Shown here: one piece after another, positions 33,033 through 43,875 of the stretch
Layout: every line of letters begins with the position of its first letter
How positions within the stretch are numbered: the first letter of the stretch is position 1
From: Rhodocyclaceae bacterium
Lineage (GTDB): Bacteria > Pseudomonadota > Gammaproteobacteria > Burkholderiales > Rhodocyclaceae
Direction of reading: 5' to 3'
Length of the DNA stretch: 64,000 nucleotides
Assembly (NCBI GenBank): GCA_028714035.1
Contig: JAQTNA010000020.1
Location: 1-64,000 of the forward strand
Notes under the pieces: generated by a model
Seen by the model: the letters and a program-made list of their open reading frames with translations, nothing else
Told to the model about the DNA's origin: nothing
Database searches by the model: none
Made by a program: the position numbers and the translations under genes

Positions 33033-33060
33033 GGCGATGTCGGGCTGAAGCCCGACCTAC
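32996..33060. repeat. REP-like doublet overlapping tgpA start
   Basis: GTAGGTCGGGATTCATCCCGACA ... TGTCGGGCTGAAGCCCGACCTAC. Both possible tgpA start codons (33032, 33011) and the next codons lie inside it. Confidence 0.9.
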
Positions 33061-33074
33061 AATGCTCAAAACTG

Positions 33075-33140
33075 GTAGGTCGGGCTTCAGTGCGGCAGGA
33101 ACATGCACCACATTCAAGGCCGGGCTGAAGCCCGACCTAC
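33075..33140. repeat. Degenerate REP-like doublet
   Basis: GTAGGTCGGGCTTCAG at one end and GGGCTGAAGCCCGACCTAC at the other; the left unit has lost its second half (TGCGGCAGG). Second copy in tandem with 32996-33060, between tgpA and dnaJ. Confidence 0.75.
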
Positions 33141-33154
33141 GCAGGCCTGCGGAC

Positions 33155-34285
33155 TCACCCCCCGAAGAACGCCTTGGCCTTGTCCATCCAGCTCTTGGCG
33201 CGGGGGTTGTGCTTCTCGCCCACGCTGGAGGTTTCCAGTTCGCGCAGGAGTTCCTTCTGGCGTTCCGTGAGATTGACCGGAGTTTCCACCACCATGTGGC
33301 ACATGAGATCCCCGGCCGTGTGGCTGCGCACGCCCTTGATGCCCTTGCCGCGCAGGCGGAACACCTTGCCGCTCTGGGTCTCGGCGGGCACGCGTATCTT
33401 GGCGGCACCATCCAGGGTCGGAATTTCGATTTCGCCACCCAGAGCCGCGGTGGCGAAGCTGATGGGCATCTCGCAATGCAGGTCGTCATTGTCCCGCTGG
33501 AAGACCGGATGGGGCCGGATATGGATTTCCACGTACAGGTCGCCGGACGGGCCGCCATTCACGCCGGGCTCGCCGTGGCCGCTGTGACGCAGACGCATGC
33601 CCTCGTCAATGCCGGCGGGAATCTTCACTTCCAGGGTCTTGTGCTTCTTGGTGCGCCCCGCGCCGCCGCAATCCGGGCAGGGATTGGGCACGATGCGCCC
33701 CGACCCGTGGCACTTGGGACAGGTCTGCTGGATGGAGAAGAATCCCTGTTGCATGCGCACCTGGCCGGCGCCGCCGCAGGTGGGGCAGACCTTGGGTTCC
33801 GTGCCCTTCTTCGCGCCCGAACCATGGCAGGTCTCGCAGTCGGCCGTGGTCGGGATGCGGATCATCTTTTCCGCGCCCCGGGCCGCTTCCTCCAGGGTGA
33901 TTTCCAGGTTGTAGCGCAGGTCGGCGCCACGATAGACGTTGGATCGTCCGCCGCCGCCCCCCCGTCCGCCGCCAAAGATGTCACCGAAGATGTCACCGAA
34001 GGCATCGGCGAAGCCGCCCATGCCGGCCCCTCCACCGCCGCCCATGCCGGCCTGCGGGTCCACTCCGGCGTGGCCGTATTGGTCGTAGGCCGCCCGCTTC
34101 TGGGCATCCGACAACACCTCGTAGGCGTGCTTCGCCTCCTTGAAGGCGTCCTCCGCCTTGGGATTATCCGGATTTCGGTCCGGATGGTGCTTCATCGCCA
34201 GCTTGCGGTAAGCCTTCTTGATCTCGTCGTCGTTGGCATCCCGATTGACGCCGAGAGTTTCGTAGAGGTCGCGTTTGGTGGTCAT
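33155..34285 (-). CDS. dnaJ: Chaperone protein DnaJ
   Basis: Hsp40 partner of DnaK. J-domain with HPD ([14 protein letters not shown]), G/F-rich linker ([17 protein letters not shown]...), four CxxCxGxG zinc repeats ([32 protein letters not shown]) and the C-terminal substrate domains. 376 residues is standard. The ribosome-binding site is replaced by the simple CTCTCGA repeat, so translation may be weak or coupled to dnaK mRNA. Confidence 0.97.
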   Translation of the reverse strand: MTTKRDLYETLGVNRDANDDEIKKAYRKLAMKHHPDRNPDNPKAEDAFKEAKHAYEVLSDAQKRAAYDQYGHAGVDPQAGMGGGGGAGMGGFADAFGDIFGDIFGGGRGGGGGRSNVYRGADLRYNLEITLEEAARGAEKMIRIPTTADCETCHGSGAKKGTEPKVCPTCGGAGQVRMQQGFFSIQQTCPKCHGSGRIVPNPCPDCGGAGRTKKHKTLEVKIPAGIDEGMRLRHSGHGEPGVNGGPSGDLYVEIHIRPHPVFQRDNDDLHCEMPISFATAALGGEIEIPTLDGAAKIRVPAETQSGKVFRLRGKGIKGVRSHTAGDLMCHMVVETPVNLTERQKELLRELETSSVGEKHNPRAKSWMDKAKAFFGG

Positions 34286-34288
34286 TGT

Positions 34289-34463
34289 GAGTCGAGAGTC
34301 GAGAGTCGAGAGTCGAGAGCGAAAACCGGAAACAGCACGCCAGTTCTCCCGCTCTCCATCAAATAACCCACTTCACTGTTAAGGAAGGAGTAACAAACAA
34401 GCCAGCGAGAGCCGGGAACGGAGGCAAGGTCATACTCTCGACTCTCCACTCTCGACTCTCGAC
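34289..34463. repeat. Paired simple GAGAGTCGA repeats in dnaK-dnaJ spacer
   Basis: GAGTCGAGAGTCGAGAGTCG units (34289-34319) and the opposite-strand form CTCTCGACTCTC (34434-34463) bracket the gap between dnaJ and dnaK. The two could pair as inverted arms around about 115 bases that contain no gene. Confidence 0.75.
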
Positions 34464-34466
34464 TTC

Positions 34467-36419
<1,953 letters not shown>

Positions 36420-36447
36420 TTGAAATCCTTTCAAATTCGGTTAGGAG

Positions 36448-36493
36448 GTAGGTCGGGATTCATCCCGACATGTCGGCCTGAAGGCCGACCTAC
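36448..36493. repeat. REP-like doublet between grpE and dnaK
   Basis: GTAGGTCGGGATTCATCCCGACA followed at once by TGTCGGCCTGAAGGCCGACCTAC, the tightest spaced copy in the window. Confidence 0.85.
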
Positions 36494-36555
36494 AATTTCT
36501 GTGTTCTAAGTAGGGCTAATGTGCCGGATTTCAAGCCTTGGCGTTCTTACAAAAC

Positions 36556-37122
36556 TCACGCCTGCTTGGAAACCATCACCAGCGCCGGGCGCAGCACGCG
36601 CTCGTTCAGCAGGTAGCCCTTCTGCAGGACGGTCACCACATGATTGGGCTCGCCCGCCGCCACCACCACGCCGATGGCCTGGTGGCGATGGGGGTCGAAC
36701 TTCTCGCCCATGGGGTTCACCTCTTCCACTTTCGACTTTTCGAAGGCGGACTGAAGCTGCTTGAGGGTCAGCTCGACGCCCGCCTTCAAGGCCTCCACCG
36801 TCTGCTCGCCCGTGGCCAGGGCGGCTTCCAGGCTGTCCTTCACCGGCAACATGGCCTCGGCAAACTTCTCGGCGGCATACTTGTGGGCCTTGGTGATGTC
36901 CTCCTGGGCGCGCCGGCGCACGTTGTCCGTCTCGGCCTTGGCCCGCAACCAGGCGTCGTGATGTTCCAGCACCTTGAGCTCCAGCACCCGGATCAGATCT
37001 TCCGGGCTGGGCATGACTTCCGCCTCGGCCACCGGGGCAGCGGCTTCGGCAGCGACGGACGCGGCGGCGCTTTCCTCCGCTACGGGCTGGGCAAGGGTCT
37101 GTTCCTGTGATGCTTCCTGCAT
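36556..37122 (-). CDS. grpE: Nucleotide exchange factor GrpE
   Basis: ADP/ATP exchange factor for DnaK. 188 residues: acidic Ala/Glu-rich N-terminus, the long helix ([30 protein letters not shown]) and the C-terminal beta domain ([51 protein letters not shown]). First gene of the heat-shock cluster; a sigma-32-like promoter precedes it. No hrcA lies upstream; the next gene is a divergent kinase. Confidence 0.96.
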   Translation of the reverse strand: MQEASQEQTLAQPVAEESAAASVAAEAAAPVAEAEVMPSPEDLIRVLELKVLEHHDAWLRAKAETDNVRRRAQEDITKAHKYAAEKFAEAMLPVKDSLEAALATGEQTVEALKAGVELTLKQLQSAFEKSKVEEVNPMGEKFDPHRHQAIGVVVAAGEPNHVVTVLQKGYLLNERVLRPALVMVSKQA

Positions 37123-37154
37123 GGCAAGGGATCTCCGTGTTTTCAATGGGGCTT

Positions 37155-37183
37155 TAATTGGGCCCCGACTCTGGAAGTTCAAG
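37155..37183 (-). promoter_or_regulatory. Sigma-32-like heat-shock promoter for grpE-dnaK-dnaJ
   Basis: On the minus strand CTTGAA (37183-37178) is followed 15 bases later by CCCAATTA (37162-37155). The RpoH consensus is CTTGAAA with CCCCATnTA at about that spacing. The position, 33 bases before the grpE ATG, fits. Confidence 0.6.
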
Positions 37184-37389
37184 AGGGAATGACACAAATA
37201 TTCCCGGCGGGCGTCCCGGGCCAAGGACGCGCCGGTCCGCCGCGACCACCCCGCCCCTGCTCCCGCCACCTCTCCTAGCCCCTTGTTTCCTTGCAGCATT
37301 ACGGCCGCCGATGGTGTAGCATGGCGGGCCTGAAGATGACGATCCGGGGCACCCGAACGTGCCCCGCGAGGAAATTCCAGCGCCAGCAA

Positions 37390-39096
37390 ATGATGGAGAC
37401 TATCGGCAAATACCGCATCGTGCGGGAAATCGGCAAGGGCGCGACCGCCACGGTTTACCTGGCGGTGGATCCGGCGCGTCCGCACGAGCAGTTGGCGCTC
37501 AAGTACATCTCCTTCAAGACCGAGGCCCAGGACGGCGGCCAGTGGACACGCCGATTGAGAAAGCTCCTGCGCACCGAATGGTCGGTGATGCATGGCCTCA
37601 ACCATCCCAATATCATCCACATCCACGATACCGTGATCGAGGATGATTTCGCCTACCTGGTGATGGAATACGTGGACGGCACCACTCTGGAGCCTTATTG
37701 CAGTTTCGAGAAACTGCTGCCCGTCCACCGTACCGTGGGCATCATCTTCAAGGTCTGCATGGCCCTGGACTATGCCTACCAGCGGGGCATCGTGCACCGG
37801 GACATCAAGCCCGCGAACATCCTGGTGGACGCCGAAGACAACGTGAAGCTGACCGATTTCGGCCTGGCGCTGAACGTGCAGAAGAACAAGGATACGGACT
37901 CCACCTTCATCATGGGCGTGGGTTCCCCGTCCTACATGTCCCCCGAGCAGATCAAGAACTATCCGCTCAACCAGAAGACCGACCTCTACTCCCTGGGGGT
38001 CGTGCTGTTTCACATGCTCACCGGGCGCCTGCCCTTCCGGGCCAAGACCCCGGCCCAGCTGATCTACAAGATCATCAACGCGGACCCGCCCAGGCCCAGC
38101 CAGCTCAATCCCGAAGTGCCGCCCCAGATGGACGCCATCATCAGGAAGGCGCTGGAAAAGGATCTCTACTCGCGCTACAAGAACGGGGCCGAGATGGCCA
38201 AGGATCTGTCCGCCGTGCGTTATCGCATCGTGGACGACAGCTACGTGCAGTTGGACACGACGCGCTTCAACATCCTGAGAAAGCTCTCCTTCTTCATGGA
38301 GTTCGATGACGTGGAGCTGTGGGAGGTGCTGCGCATGGGACTCTGGCGTGAACTGGACGAACTCGCCCTGATGCAGCAGGAAGGCATCGCCGAGAACCGG
38401 GTGCGTATCCTGATCAATGGCCAGGTGGAGCTTTCCCTGAACGGCCGGCGCCTGTCGAACCTGGGCCCCGGCGAGCCCGTGGGCGAGCTGATGTACCTGG
38501 ACAGCCTGCCCGACGCGGAGCACGTGAAATCCAGCGTCACCGCGGTGACCCTTACGCCCGTGGTGTACCTGGAATTCAACCCGGCCGCCCTGGCCCTGGC
38601 GACGGAGGACTGCCTGGAGAAATTCCGCCAGCGCCTCATCTCCTGGGTGGTACGCCGGCTGGCCGCAGCCCAGGTGGCCCTCGCCCCCCTGGGCGAGCCG
38701 TCAACGAAACCCCGGGAAATCTTCGGCGGTCTGGAACTGGCTCTGGTGGTAGAAGAAACACCCGCCAAGGCCGCCCTTGCACCCGAGCCCCCTCTGCCCA
38801 TCCCGGAGCGCCCCTCTAAGGCGGAGGCCGCCCCCGAACCGAACCTGGACGCCTTCGGCGGCCTGGCCCTGGCCCTGGAAGAGGAAGGCACGCCCGCTGC
38901 CGAAGGCCCACAGGCACCGCCGCCGAATCTGGATGCCTTTGCCGGCGGGAGCCTCACCTTGCTGGACGGAGATCCCGTACCGGAGGCCGAGACGCAAGCG
39001 GAGTCGGAGGCCCCCGGCGCACCCCAGTTCGAACTCGAACCGGTGTCTCTGCCGACTCCCGGCGCCAGCCCATCGGCCACCGGCGCCGGACTCTGA
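37390..39096 (+). CDS. Ser/Thr protein kinase fused to cNMP-binding-like domain and repeat tail
   Basis: A 568-residue cytosolic protein. Kinase domain 1-280: glycine loop [21 protein letters not shown] (H136-D138), DFG at 156-158 and SPSYMSPEQ, all intact, so it should be active. Then about 300-430 is a Crp/cNMP-type beta domain ([22 protein letters not shown]...VGELMYLDS). The tail is Pro/Glu-rich and repeats [28 protein letters not shown] and [13 protein letters not shown]. No TM is seen, so no PASTA type. It is divergent from the grpE operon. Start at either of two adjacent ATGs (37390, 37393). Confidence 0.88.
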   Translation: MMETIGKYRIVREIGKGATATVYLAVDPARPHEQLALKYISFKTEAQDGGQWTRRLRKLLRTEWSVMHGLNHPNIIHIHDTVIEDDFAYLVMEYVDGTTLEPYCSFEKLLPVHRTVGIIFKVCMALDYAYQRGIVHRDIKPANILVDAEDNVKLTDFGLALNVQKNKDTDSTFIMGVGSPSYMSPEQIKNYPLNQKTDLYSLGVVLFHMLTGRLPFRAKTPAQLIYKIINADPPRPSQLNPEVPPQMDAIIRKALEKDLYSRYKNGAEMAKDLSAVRYRIVDDSYVQLDTTRFNILRKLSFFMEFDDVELWEVLRMGLWRELDELALMQQEGIAENRVRILINGQVELSLNGRRLSNLGPGEPVGELMYLDSLPDAEHVKSSVTAVTLTPVVYLEFNPAALALATEDCLEKFRQRLISWVVRRLAAAQVALAPLGEPSTKPREIFGGLELALVVEETPAKAALAPEPPLPIPERPSKAEAAPEPNLDAFGGLALALEEEGTPAAEGPQAPPPNLDAFAGGSLTLLDGDPVPEAETQAESEAPGAPQFELEPVSLPTPGASPSATGAGL

Positions 39097-39376
39097 GCCG
39101 CGCCGGGACGCCCCGTCCCCGCAACCTCGAAAGAGAAATGGCTCACCACCACCCGCAAGCTCGGGTGGAGTGAGGCCACTTTCGGGCCGTGATCCCCCTC
39201 ACCAGCCTGGCAAACCCGGCCACCTGCCCCGCCACAGAGGATGCTGAATACCTCTCATGGCAGGAGAGGTCACGAAATTCTACAAAGCGTGACGTACTTC
39301 ACAGCCGCGAAGGGAGCCGGTTCCCATAATGGGACCCATCTGCAAGGCGTTCCGACAAGCTTGATGGCTTACCCAC
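39097..39376. other. Intergenic region with a strong hairpin
   Basis: 280 bases with no convincing gene. CTCACCACCACCCG...CGGGTGGAGTGAG (39142-39174) forms a long hairpin just after the kinase stop and could end its transcript, though only a weak T run follows. Confidence 0.5.
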
Positions 39377-39811
39377 TCAAACCGGATTGGAGAGCCAGCG
39401 GATGAGACTGGAAGCATCCAGGGCGCCGGACTGGCGGGCCACTTCCCGGCCCCCCATGAAGACGACCAGGGTGGGAATGCTGCGTATGCCATAACGACCG
39501 GCCAGCGCCGAATGTTCCTCGGTGTTGAGTTTGGCCAGGCGCATGCGCGGTTCCAGACGGCGAGTGGCCTCGATGAAAGCAGGGGCCATGGAACGGCAGG
39601 GACCGCACCAGGGCGCCCAGAAGTCCACCACGACCGGGATGTCGTTCCGGCCCACGTGGGTTTCGAAGGCACGCGCATCCAGTTCCACCGGATGACCAGA
39701 GAACAGGGGCTGTTTACAGCGCCCACAGTTCGGCTGGTCAGAGATCCGGTGGGCGGGCAAACGGTTGGCGGCAAGGCAATGGGGGCAGACGATGTGCAGG
39801 GCATCGGTCAT
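39377..39811 (-). CDS. trxC: Thioredoxin 2 with N-terminal zinc motif
   Basis: 144-residue thioredoxin with an additional N-terminal domain: CPHCLAANRLP and CGRCKQPLF give four cysteines for zinc, and the redox motif is WCGPC in VDFWAPWCGPCRSM. This two-part layout defines TrxC (thioredoxin 2), which acts in oxidative-stress defence. GGGAGAAAC ribosome-binding site. It is divergent from the AP2-domain gene. Cytosolic. Confidence 0.95.
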   Translation of the reverse strand: MTDALHIVCPHCLAANRLPAHRISDQPNCGRCKQPLFSGHPVELDARAFETHVGRNDIPVVVDFWAPWCGPCRSMAPAFIEATRRLEPRMRLAKLNTEEHSALAGRYGIRSIPTLVVFMGGREVARQSGALDASSLIRWLSNPV

Positions 39812-39929
39812 GACGTTTCTCCCGGAGTCTGGAACGATGAACTTTCGTTAAATGGGGGTCTCGGTGCTTGTATTCAAGAAGCGCCGAACCCATACCGGAT
39901 AGAAGTACCCACAGAGCAAGGAGATCAAA

Positions 39930-40466
39930 ATGGCCAAACCCAAATCGGAATACGGCATCAGCCGGGTAGACAACGAGCGCAGCCGCACCCACGGCTGGCT
40001 GGTGACGGTGCAGCGGCGGGGGGTGATCTACCGTCGCCACTTCAGCGACGGCACCTGCGGCGGCATGGACAAGTCACTGGAAGCGGCGCGGGCTTTCCGC
40101 GATGAAGTGGTGGCCGCCCACCCGCCGTTTTCCATGCGAGAGTATTCCAATATCGTCAAGAAGAGCAACCGTTCCGGCGTGGTGGGCGTCTGCCGCTACT
40201 GCGCCTCGGAGACCCGGGATCTGCCGGAAGAGCAGCAGCGCTGGTTCTGGGTCGCCTCCTGGCCCACCCCGGACGGCAAGAGGAAGCGCGTCAAGTTCTC
40301 CGTCAAGAAGTACGGCGAAGAAACGGCCTTCAAGATGGCGCTCAAGGCCAGGAAGGACTCCATGAAGGAACTGGAAGGGGCTTTCGATCCGGGCGCCGGC
40401 CGGCGGGTCGCCGCGGTGAAGAAGCAGCGCCGCAGCGTCGCCAGGAAGACGGCAAAAGCCGCGTAA
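39930..40466 (+). CDS. Bacterial protein with two AP2/ERF-like domains and basic tail
   Basis: A 178-residue protein. Two segments fit the short three-stranded AP2 fold: YGISRVDNERSRTHGWLVTVQRRG...RRHFSDG..., with SLEAARAFRDEVV as its helix, and SGVVGVCRYC...FWVASWPTPDGKRKRVKFSVKKYGEETAFKMALKAR. Both carry the Gly/Trp and helix features of AP2 domains. The tail (RRVAAVKKQRRSVARKTAKAA) is histone-like. AAGGAG lies 7 bases before the ATG. AP2 in bacteria is usually linked to integrases or HNH endonucleases; here it stands alone. DNA binding is inferred. Confidence 0.72.
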   Translation: MAKPKSEYGISRVDNERSRTHGWLVTVQRRGVIYRRHFSDGTCGGMDKSLEAARAFRDEVVAAHPPFSMREYSNIVKKSNRSGVVGVCRYCASETRDLPEEQQRWFWVASWPTPDGKRKRVKFSVKKYGEETAFKMALKARKDSMKELEGAFDPGAGRRVAAVKKQRRSVARKTAKAA

Positions 40467-40482
40467 TGGCAGGGGCAAGGGC

Positions 40483-40519
40483 CTGGGTGAAACGTGCAAC
40501 AGTGGCGCGTTTCACCCAG
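40483..40519. terminator. Bidirectional hairpin between AP2-like gene and hemH
   Basis: CTGGGTGAAACG and CGTTTCACCCAG, a perfect 12-bp stem, flank a 13-base loop. The two genes converge here; the hemH stop lies within the right arm. No long T tract, so it may be a weak terminator. Confidence 0.6.
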
Positions 40520-41597
40520 CCGCTCCCATCCTGAGCGATCTTTCCGCCGCTGCCTTGTCGGCAGTTTCTCCGCAGGGCCAGCCGGACAGGTGTTTGCCCA
40601 CCAGGTCGGCCAGGGCCGCGATCCATTCCGGCCTGCCGTTGAGGCAGGGAATGTAGTGAAACTCCTTGCCGCCCGCCGCCAGAAAGGTGGCGCGGTTCTC
40701 CAGGGCGATCTCTTCCAGGGTTTCCAGGCAGTCGGACACGAAACCCGGACACATCACGTCCACCCGGCCCACCCCCTGCCGCGCCAGTTGTTCCAGGGTC
40801 GGCTGGGTATAGGGTTCGAGCCAGCGCGCGCGCCCAAAGCGCGACTGGAAGGTCACCAGGGCCTCGCTCTCCCGCAAGCCCAACTCCTCCGCCAACAAGC
40901 GGCCGGTCTTCTGGCATTCGCAGAAATAGGGATCCCCCAGGTCCAGGCTGCGCCGGGGCAGACCGTGGAAACTCATCACCAGCCGGTCCGGTCGGCCACG
41001 CACCTGCCAGTGCTCCCGGACCGACACCGCCAACGCCTGGATGTAACCGGGATGATCATGAAAATTGCGCACGAAGCGCATCTCCGGCAGGTTGCGCCAG
41101 ACGAGCATGCCCCGCGCCACCTCGTCCAGGGTGCTGGCCGTGGTGCTGGCCGCGTACTGAGGGTAAAGCGGCAGCACCAGGATGCGCGTGCAACCGGAAG
41201 CGCGCAGGCTCTCCAGCACCGCCGGAATGGAAGGCTGGCCATAACGCATGGCCCAGGCCACCTGCACCTCTCCCAATCCGGCGGCATGCAGGCTGCCGGA
41301 CAGGGCGCGCGCCTGATGTTCGGTGTGTAACTTCAGGGGCGAGCCGTCGGGGGTCCAGATGGCTGCGTATTTCCGGGCCGACTTCGCCGGACGGGTACGC
41401 AGCACGATGCCGTGCAGGATGGGCCACCACAGAAGGGGCGGAATCTCCACCACCCGCCGATCCGACAGGAATTGCGCCAGGTAACGGCGCACGGCGGCCG
41501 CCGTCGGCGCCTCGGGCGTCCCGAGATTGACCAGCAGCACGGCAGTCCGGGCCGGTCCGCCGTGGCTGTGAGGGGGTTCGGGGAGGAAGGCGTTCAT
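40512..41597 (-). CDS. hemH: Ferrochelatase
   Basis: Last step of haem synthesis: inserts Fe2+ into protoporphyrin IX. Family motifs: [13 protein letters not shown] at the N-terminus, [15 protein letters not shown], and the catalytic His in [18 protein letters not shown] took the ATG at 41597 (MNAFLPEPP); an upstream TTG adds six residues. Length is about 361 residues, normal. Likely transcribed with nothing on either side; the gap upstream holds an inverted repeat pair. Confidence 0.96.
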   Translation of the reverse strand: MNAFLPEPPHSHGGPARTAVLLVNLGTPEAPTAAAVRRYLAQFLSDRRVVEIPPLLWWPILHGIVLRTRPAKSARKYAAIWTPDGSPLKLHTEHQARALSGSLHAAGLGEVQVAWAMRYGQPSIPAVLESLRASGCTRILVLPLYPQYAASTTASTLDEVARGMLVWRNLPEMRFVRNFHDHPGYIQALAVSVREHWQVRGRPDRLVMSFHGLPRRSLDLGDPYFCECQKTGRLLAEELGLRESEALVTFQSRFGRARWLEPYTQPTLEQLARQGVGRVDVMCPGFVSDCLETLEEIALENRATFLAAGGKEFHYIPCLNGRPEWIAALADLVGKHLSGWPCGETADKAAAERSLRMGAAG

Positions 41598-41628
41598 GGG
41601 CAGGAGGAGGTGCAAATAAAAGCAGATT

Positions 41629-41750
41629 AAACCGCAGAGACGCAGAGGCGCGGAGAAAACCTGTTCGGGAACCTTGCCTCACGCCCGATGCGATGTTGAA
41701 ATCACTGCAACGAACGGTTTTTCCCTGCGCCTCTGCGTCTCTGCGGTTCA
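41629..41750. repeat. Inverted pair of ACCGCAGAGACGCAGAGGCGC repeats
   Basis: AAACCGCAGAGACGCAGAGGCGCGGAGAAAA (41629-41659) and its reverse complement (41718-41750) bracket 58 bases between hemH and the cytochrome gene. The pair could form a large hairpin and looks like a small non-autonomous element. Single copies lie at 6725, 31009 and 57981. Confidence 0.75.
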
Positions 41751-41766
41751 GACAGCCTTCTAAGGT

Positions 41767-42255
41767 TTACTTCTTCTCCGCCGGCTCCTTGAAGCTGGCA
41801 CCGGACTTGTTGGCCATGAAGACGATGGCGCGAGCCAGGTCCAGGCTGGACAGGTTCGGGTTGCCGCCCTTGGGGGGCATGGCGTTCTTGCCGGCCGTGG
41901 CGGACTTGACGAGGCCGTCCAGGCCCAGGGCGAGGCGCGGCGCCCAGGCCGCCTTGTCGCCGATCTTGGGAGCGCCGGCCGCCCCCGTACCGTGGCAGGC
42001 CCCGCAGATGGCAGTCACGATCTGCTCGCCAGTTTTCGGGCCGGTGTCCACCGCCGCCTTGGCCATCTCCACGCGGGCCACCGGTGCGATGGCGGTGGCC
42101 GTTTGCTCGGCCGCCACATCCGGATCGGCCGCGCGGGGGGCGGAAGGCGCGCGCGCCATCAGGGCCGCCACGCCCAACAGAGCCAGGATGAGTATGGTCA
42201 GGACGAGGATGGAGGCGGAACCCCGGCTCCGGGAAGGAAGTTTGACGAGGGACAT
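41767..42255 (-). CDS. Membrane-anchored cytochrome c5-type protein
   Basis: A 162-residue c-type cytochrome. N-terminal signal-anchor (VLTILILALLGVAAL), Ala/Pro-rich linker, then a haem motif CGACH in IVTAICGACHGTGAAGAPKIGD and axial Met in AMPPKGGNPN. The pattern is that of cytochrome c5, an electron carrier in the periplasm. Linked in place with hemH on the same strand (haem supply), but not closely coupled. Confidence 0.9.
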   Translation of the reverse strand: MSLVKLPSRSRGSASILVLTILILALLGVAALMARAPSAPRAADPDVAAEQTATAIAPVARVEMAKAAVDTGPKTGEQIVTAICGACHGTGAAGAPKIGDKAAWAPRLALGLDGLVKSATAGKNAMPPKGGNPNLSSLDLARAIVFMANKSGASFKEPAEKK

Positions 42256-42509
42256 GCTGAAATCCTTTTCGAGTCTGCGGTATTAGTGATGCACGGCATT
42301 GCCATCCTGCCGCGGCAGCCGATATTCTGGCAGCCCGGCAAAGGCGGCGATTATAAACCCAGAACCCCCGCCGGCCCGTCGGACGCGCCGATGCTCCCCC
42401 TTCCAGACTGGACCGGAACGGTACAGTGAGATACAAACGGGGTGCCGGCAAGGAGCGATTTTTCTTTATCATGCCGGACGCGGACACCCCTAGCCGGAAC
42501 CCCCTATCC

Positions 42510-43787
42510 ATGGACAAGAATTCCAAGTTGCCACGGCGCCTCCTGGCCCTCCTCTCCCGCCCCTGGTTCTGGGCTGCCCTCCTGCTGCTGGCCGGCGCGG
42601 GCTACTGGTTCTGGGCGAGCCGCGGCACTGGCACGGAAGACCCCAAGGGGGCAGGGAAACGCGGCGGCGGCCCGACCCCGATCCTGGCGGCCACGGCGAA
42701 GAAAGGCGACATGCCGGTTTACCTCCGGGGCCTGGGCAGCGTCGTCCCGGAATCCACCGTCACGGTGAAATACCGGGTGGACGGGCAGTTGATGAGCGTG
42801 CACTTCCACGAAGGTGAAACCGTGAAGGCGGGGCAACTCCTGGCGGAAATAGACCCGCGCCCCTTCCAGGTGCAGCTTGCCCAGGCGGAGGGCCAGTATG
42901 CCAAGGACGAGGCCCTGCTCAAGAACGCCAGGGTGGACCTGGAGCGCTACAAGACGCTCCTGGCTCAGGACTCCATCCCGAAACAGCAACTGGACACCCA
43001 GGAGGCCCTGGTGCGGCAAACCGAGGGCACGCTCAAGTCCGACCGGGGGCAGGTGGACAATGCCCGGTTGCAGCTGGCCTACGCCCGCATCACCGCCCCT
43101 GCCGCCGGCCGCCTGGGCCTGCGGCAGGTGGACCCGGGCAACATCGTCCACGCCTCCGACGCCAACGGCCTGGTGGTCATTACCCGGCTCCAGCCCATCA
43201 CCATGATCTTCTCCCTGCCCGAGGACCATCTGCCGGGACTCATGAAGCTGGTCACCGCCGGCGAGAAGCTGCCGGTGGATGCCTGGGACCGGGAACAGAA
43301 GCAGAAGCTCGCCACCGGCGCCTTGCTGACGGTGGATAACCAGATTGACTCCGCCACGGGCACGGTCAAGCTCAAGGCGAAGTTTGCCAACGACGACTAT
43401 GCCCTGTTCCCCAACCAGTTCGTGAATGCCCGCCTGCTGCTGGAGACGAAGAAAGACGCCGTTCTCATCCCGGCTTCCGCCATCCAGCGGGGGCAGCAGA
43501 ACAGCACCTTCGTCTATGTCATCAAGGATGACAAGACCGTGACCGTGCGCCCGGTGAAGCTCGGCCCCTCGGAAGGGGAAACCGTGGCCCTGGAGTCGGG
43601 CCTCAAACCCGGCGAACAGGTGGTGGCCGATGGCGCCGACAAGCTCAGGGAAGGGGCGAAGGTGGATGTCCAGACGCCAGGGGCCGGCAAGGCCGCCGCA
43701 GGCAAACCGGATGGCGCAAAGGGTGAAGGCCGCAAGTGGGATCCCGCCAAGGCCGCCGAGTGGAAGAAGAAGCGGGGCGGGGAATGA
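42510..43787 (+). CDS. RND efflux periplasmic adaptor (MdtA-like)
   Basis: 425-residue membrane-fusion protein for the pump at 43876. An N-terminal TM (PWFWAALLLLAGAGYWFW) serves as anchor; then VYLRGLGSVVPESTVTVKYRVDGQ, the alpha-hairpin (LLKNARVDLERYKTLLAQDSIPKQQLDTQEALVRQTEG) and the beta-barrel (ARITAPAAGRLGLRQVDPGNIV). Several ATGs are possible (42426, 42471, 42510); only the last directly precedes a plausible basic N-terminus. A Lys/Gly-rich tail ends it. Confidence 0.9.
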   Translation: MDKNSKLPRRLLALLSRPWFWAALLLLAGAGYWFWASRGTGTEDPKGAGKRGGGPTPILAATAKKGDMPVYLRGLGSVVPESTVTVKYRVDGQLMSVHFHEGETVKAGQLLAEIDPRPFQVQLAQAEGQYAKDEALLKNARVDLERYKTLLAQDSIPKQQLDTQEALVRQTEGTLKSDRGQVDNARLQLAYARITAPAAGRLGLRQVDPGNIVHASDANGLVVITRLQPITMIFSLPEDHLPGLMKLVTAGEKLPVDAWDREQKQKLATGALLTVDNQIDSATGTVKLKAKFANDDYALFPNQFVNARLLLETKKDAVLIPASAIQRGQQNSTFVYVIKDDKTVTVRPVKLGPSEGETVALESGLKPGEQVVADGADKLREGAKVDVQTPGAGKAAAGKPDGAKGEGRKWDPAKAAEWKKKRGGE

Positions 43788-43796
43788 GGTTTCATT

Positions 43797-43862
43797 GTAG
43801 GTCGGGCTTTAGCCCGACAACTGCCTCACCTGCATCGTCTTGTCGGGCTGAAGCCCGACCCA
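43797..43862. repeat. REP-like doublet between second RND adaptor and pump
   Basis: GTAGGTCGGGCTTTAGCCCGACA and TGTCGGGCTGAAGCCCGACCCAC, again placed between adaptor and permease as in the first RND operon (12928). Confidence 0.9.
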
Positions 43863-43875
43863 CAAAGACCGTGAA

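Noticed and set aside
34289..34463. CRISPR array in the dnaK-dnaJ spacer
   Set aside because: Units are nine bases, without spacers, so this is a simple tandem repeat.
36435..37389. hrcA or CIRCE element upstream of grpE
   Set aside because: Neither the repressor gene nor the CIRCE inverted repeat (TTAGCACTC-N9-GAGTGCTAA) was seen; the sigma-32-like promoter is a better fit.
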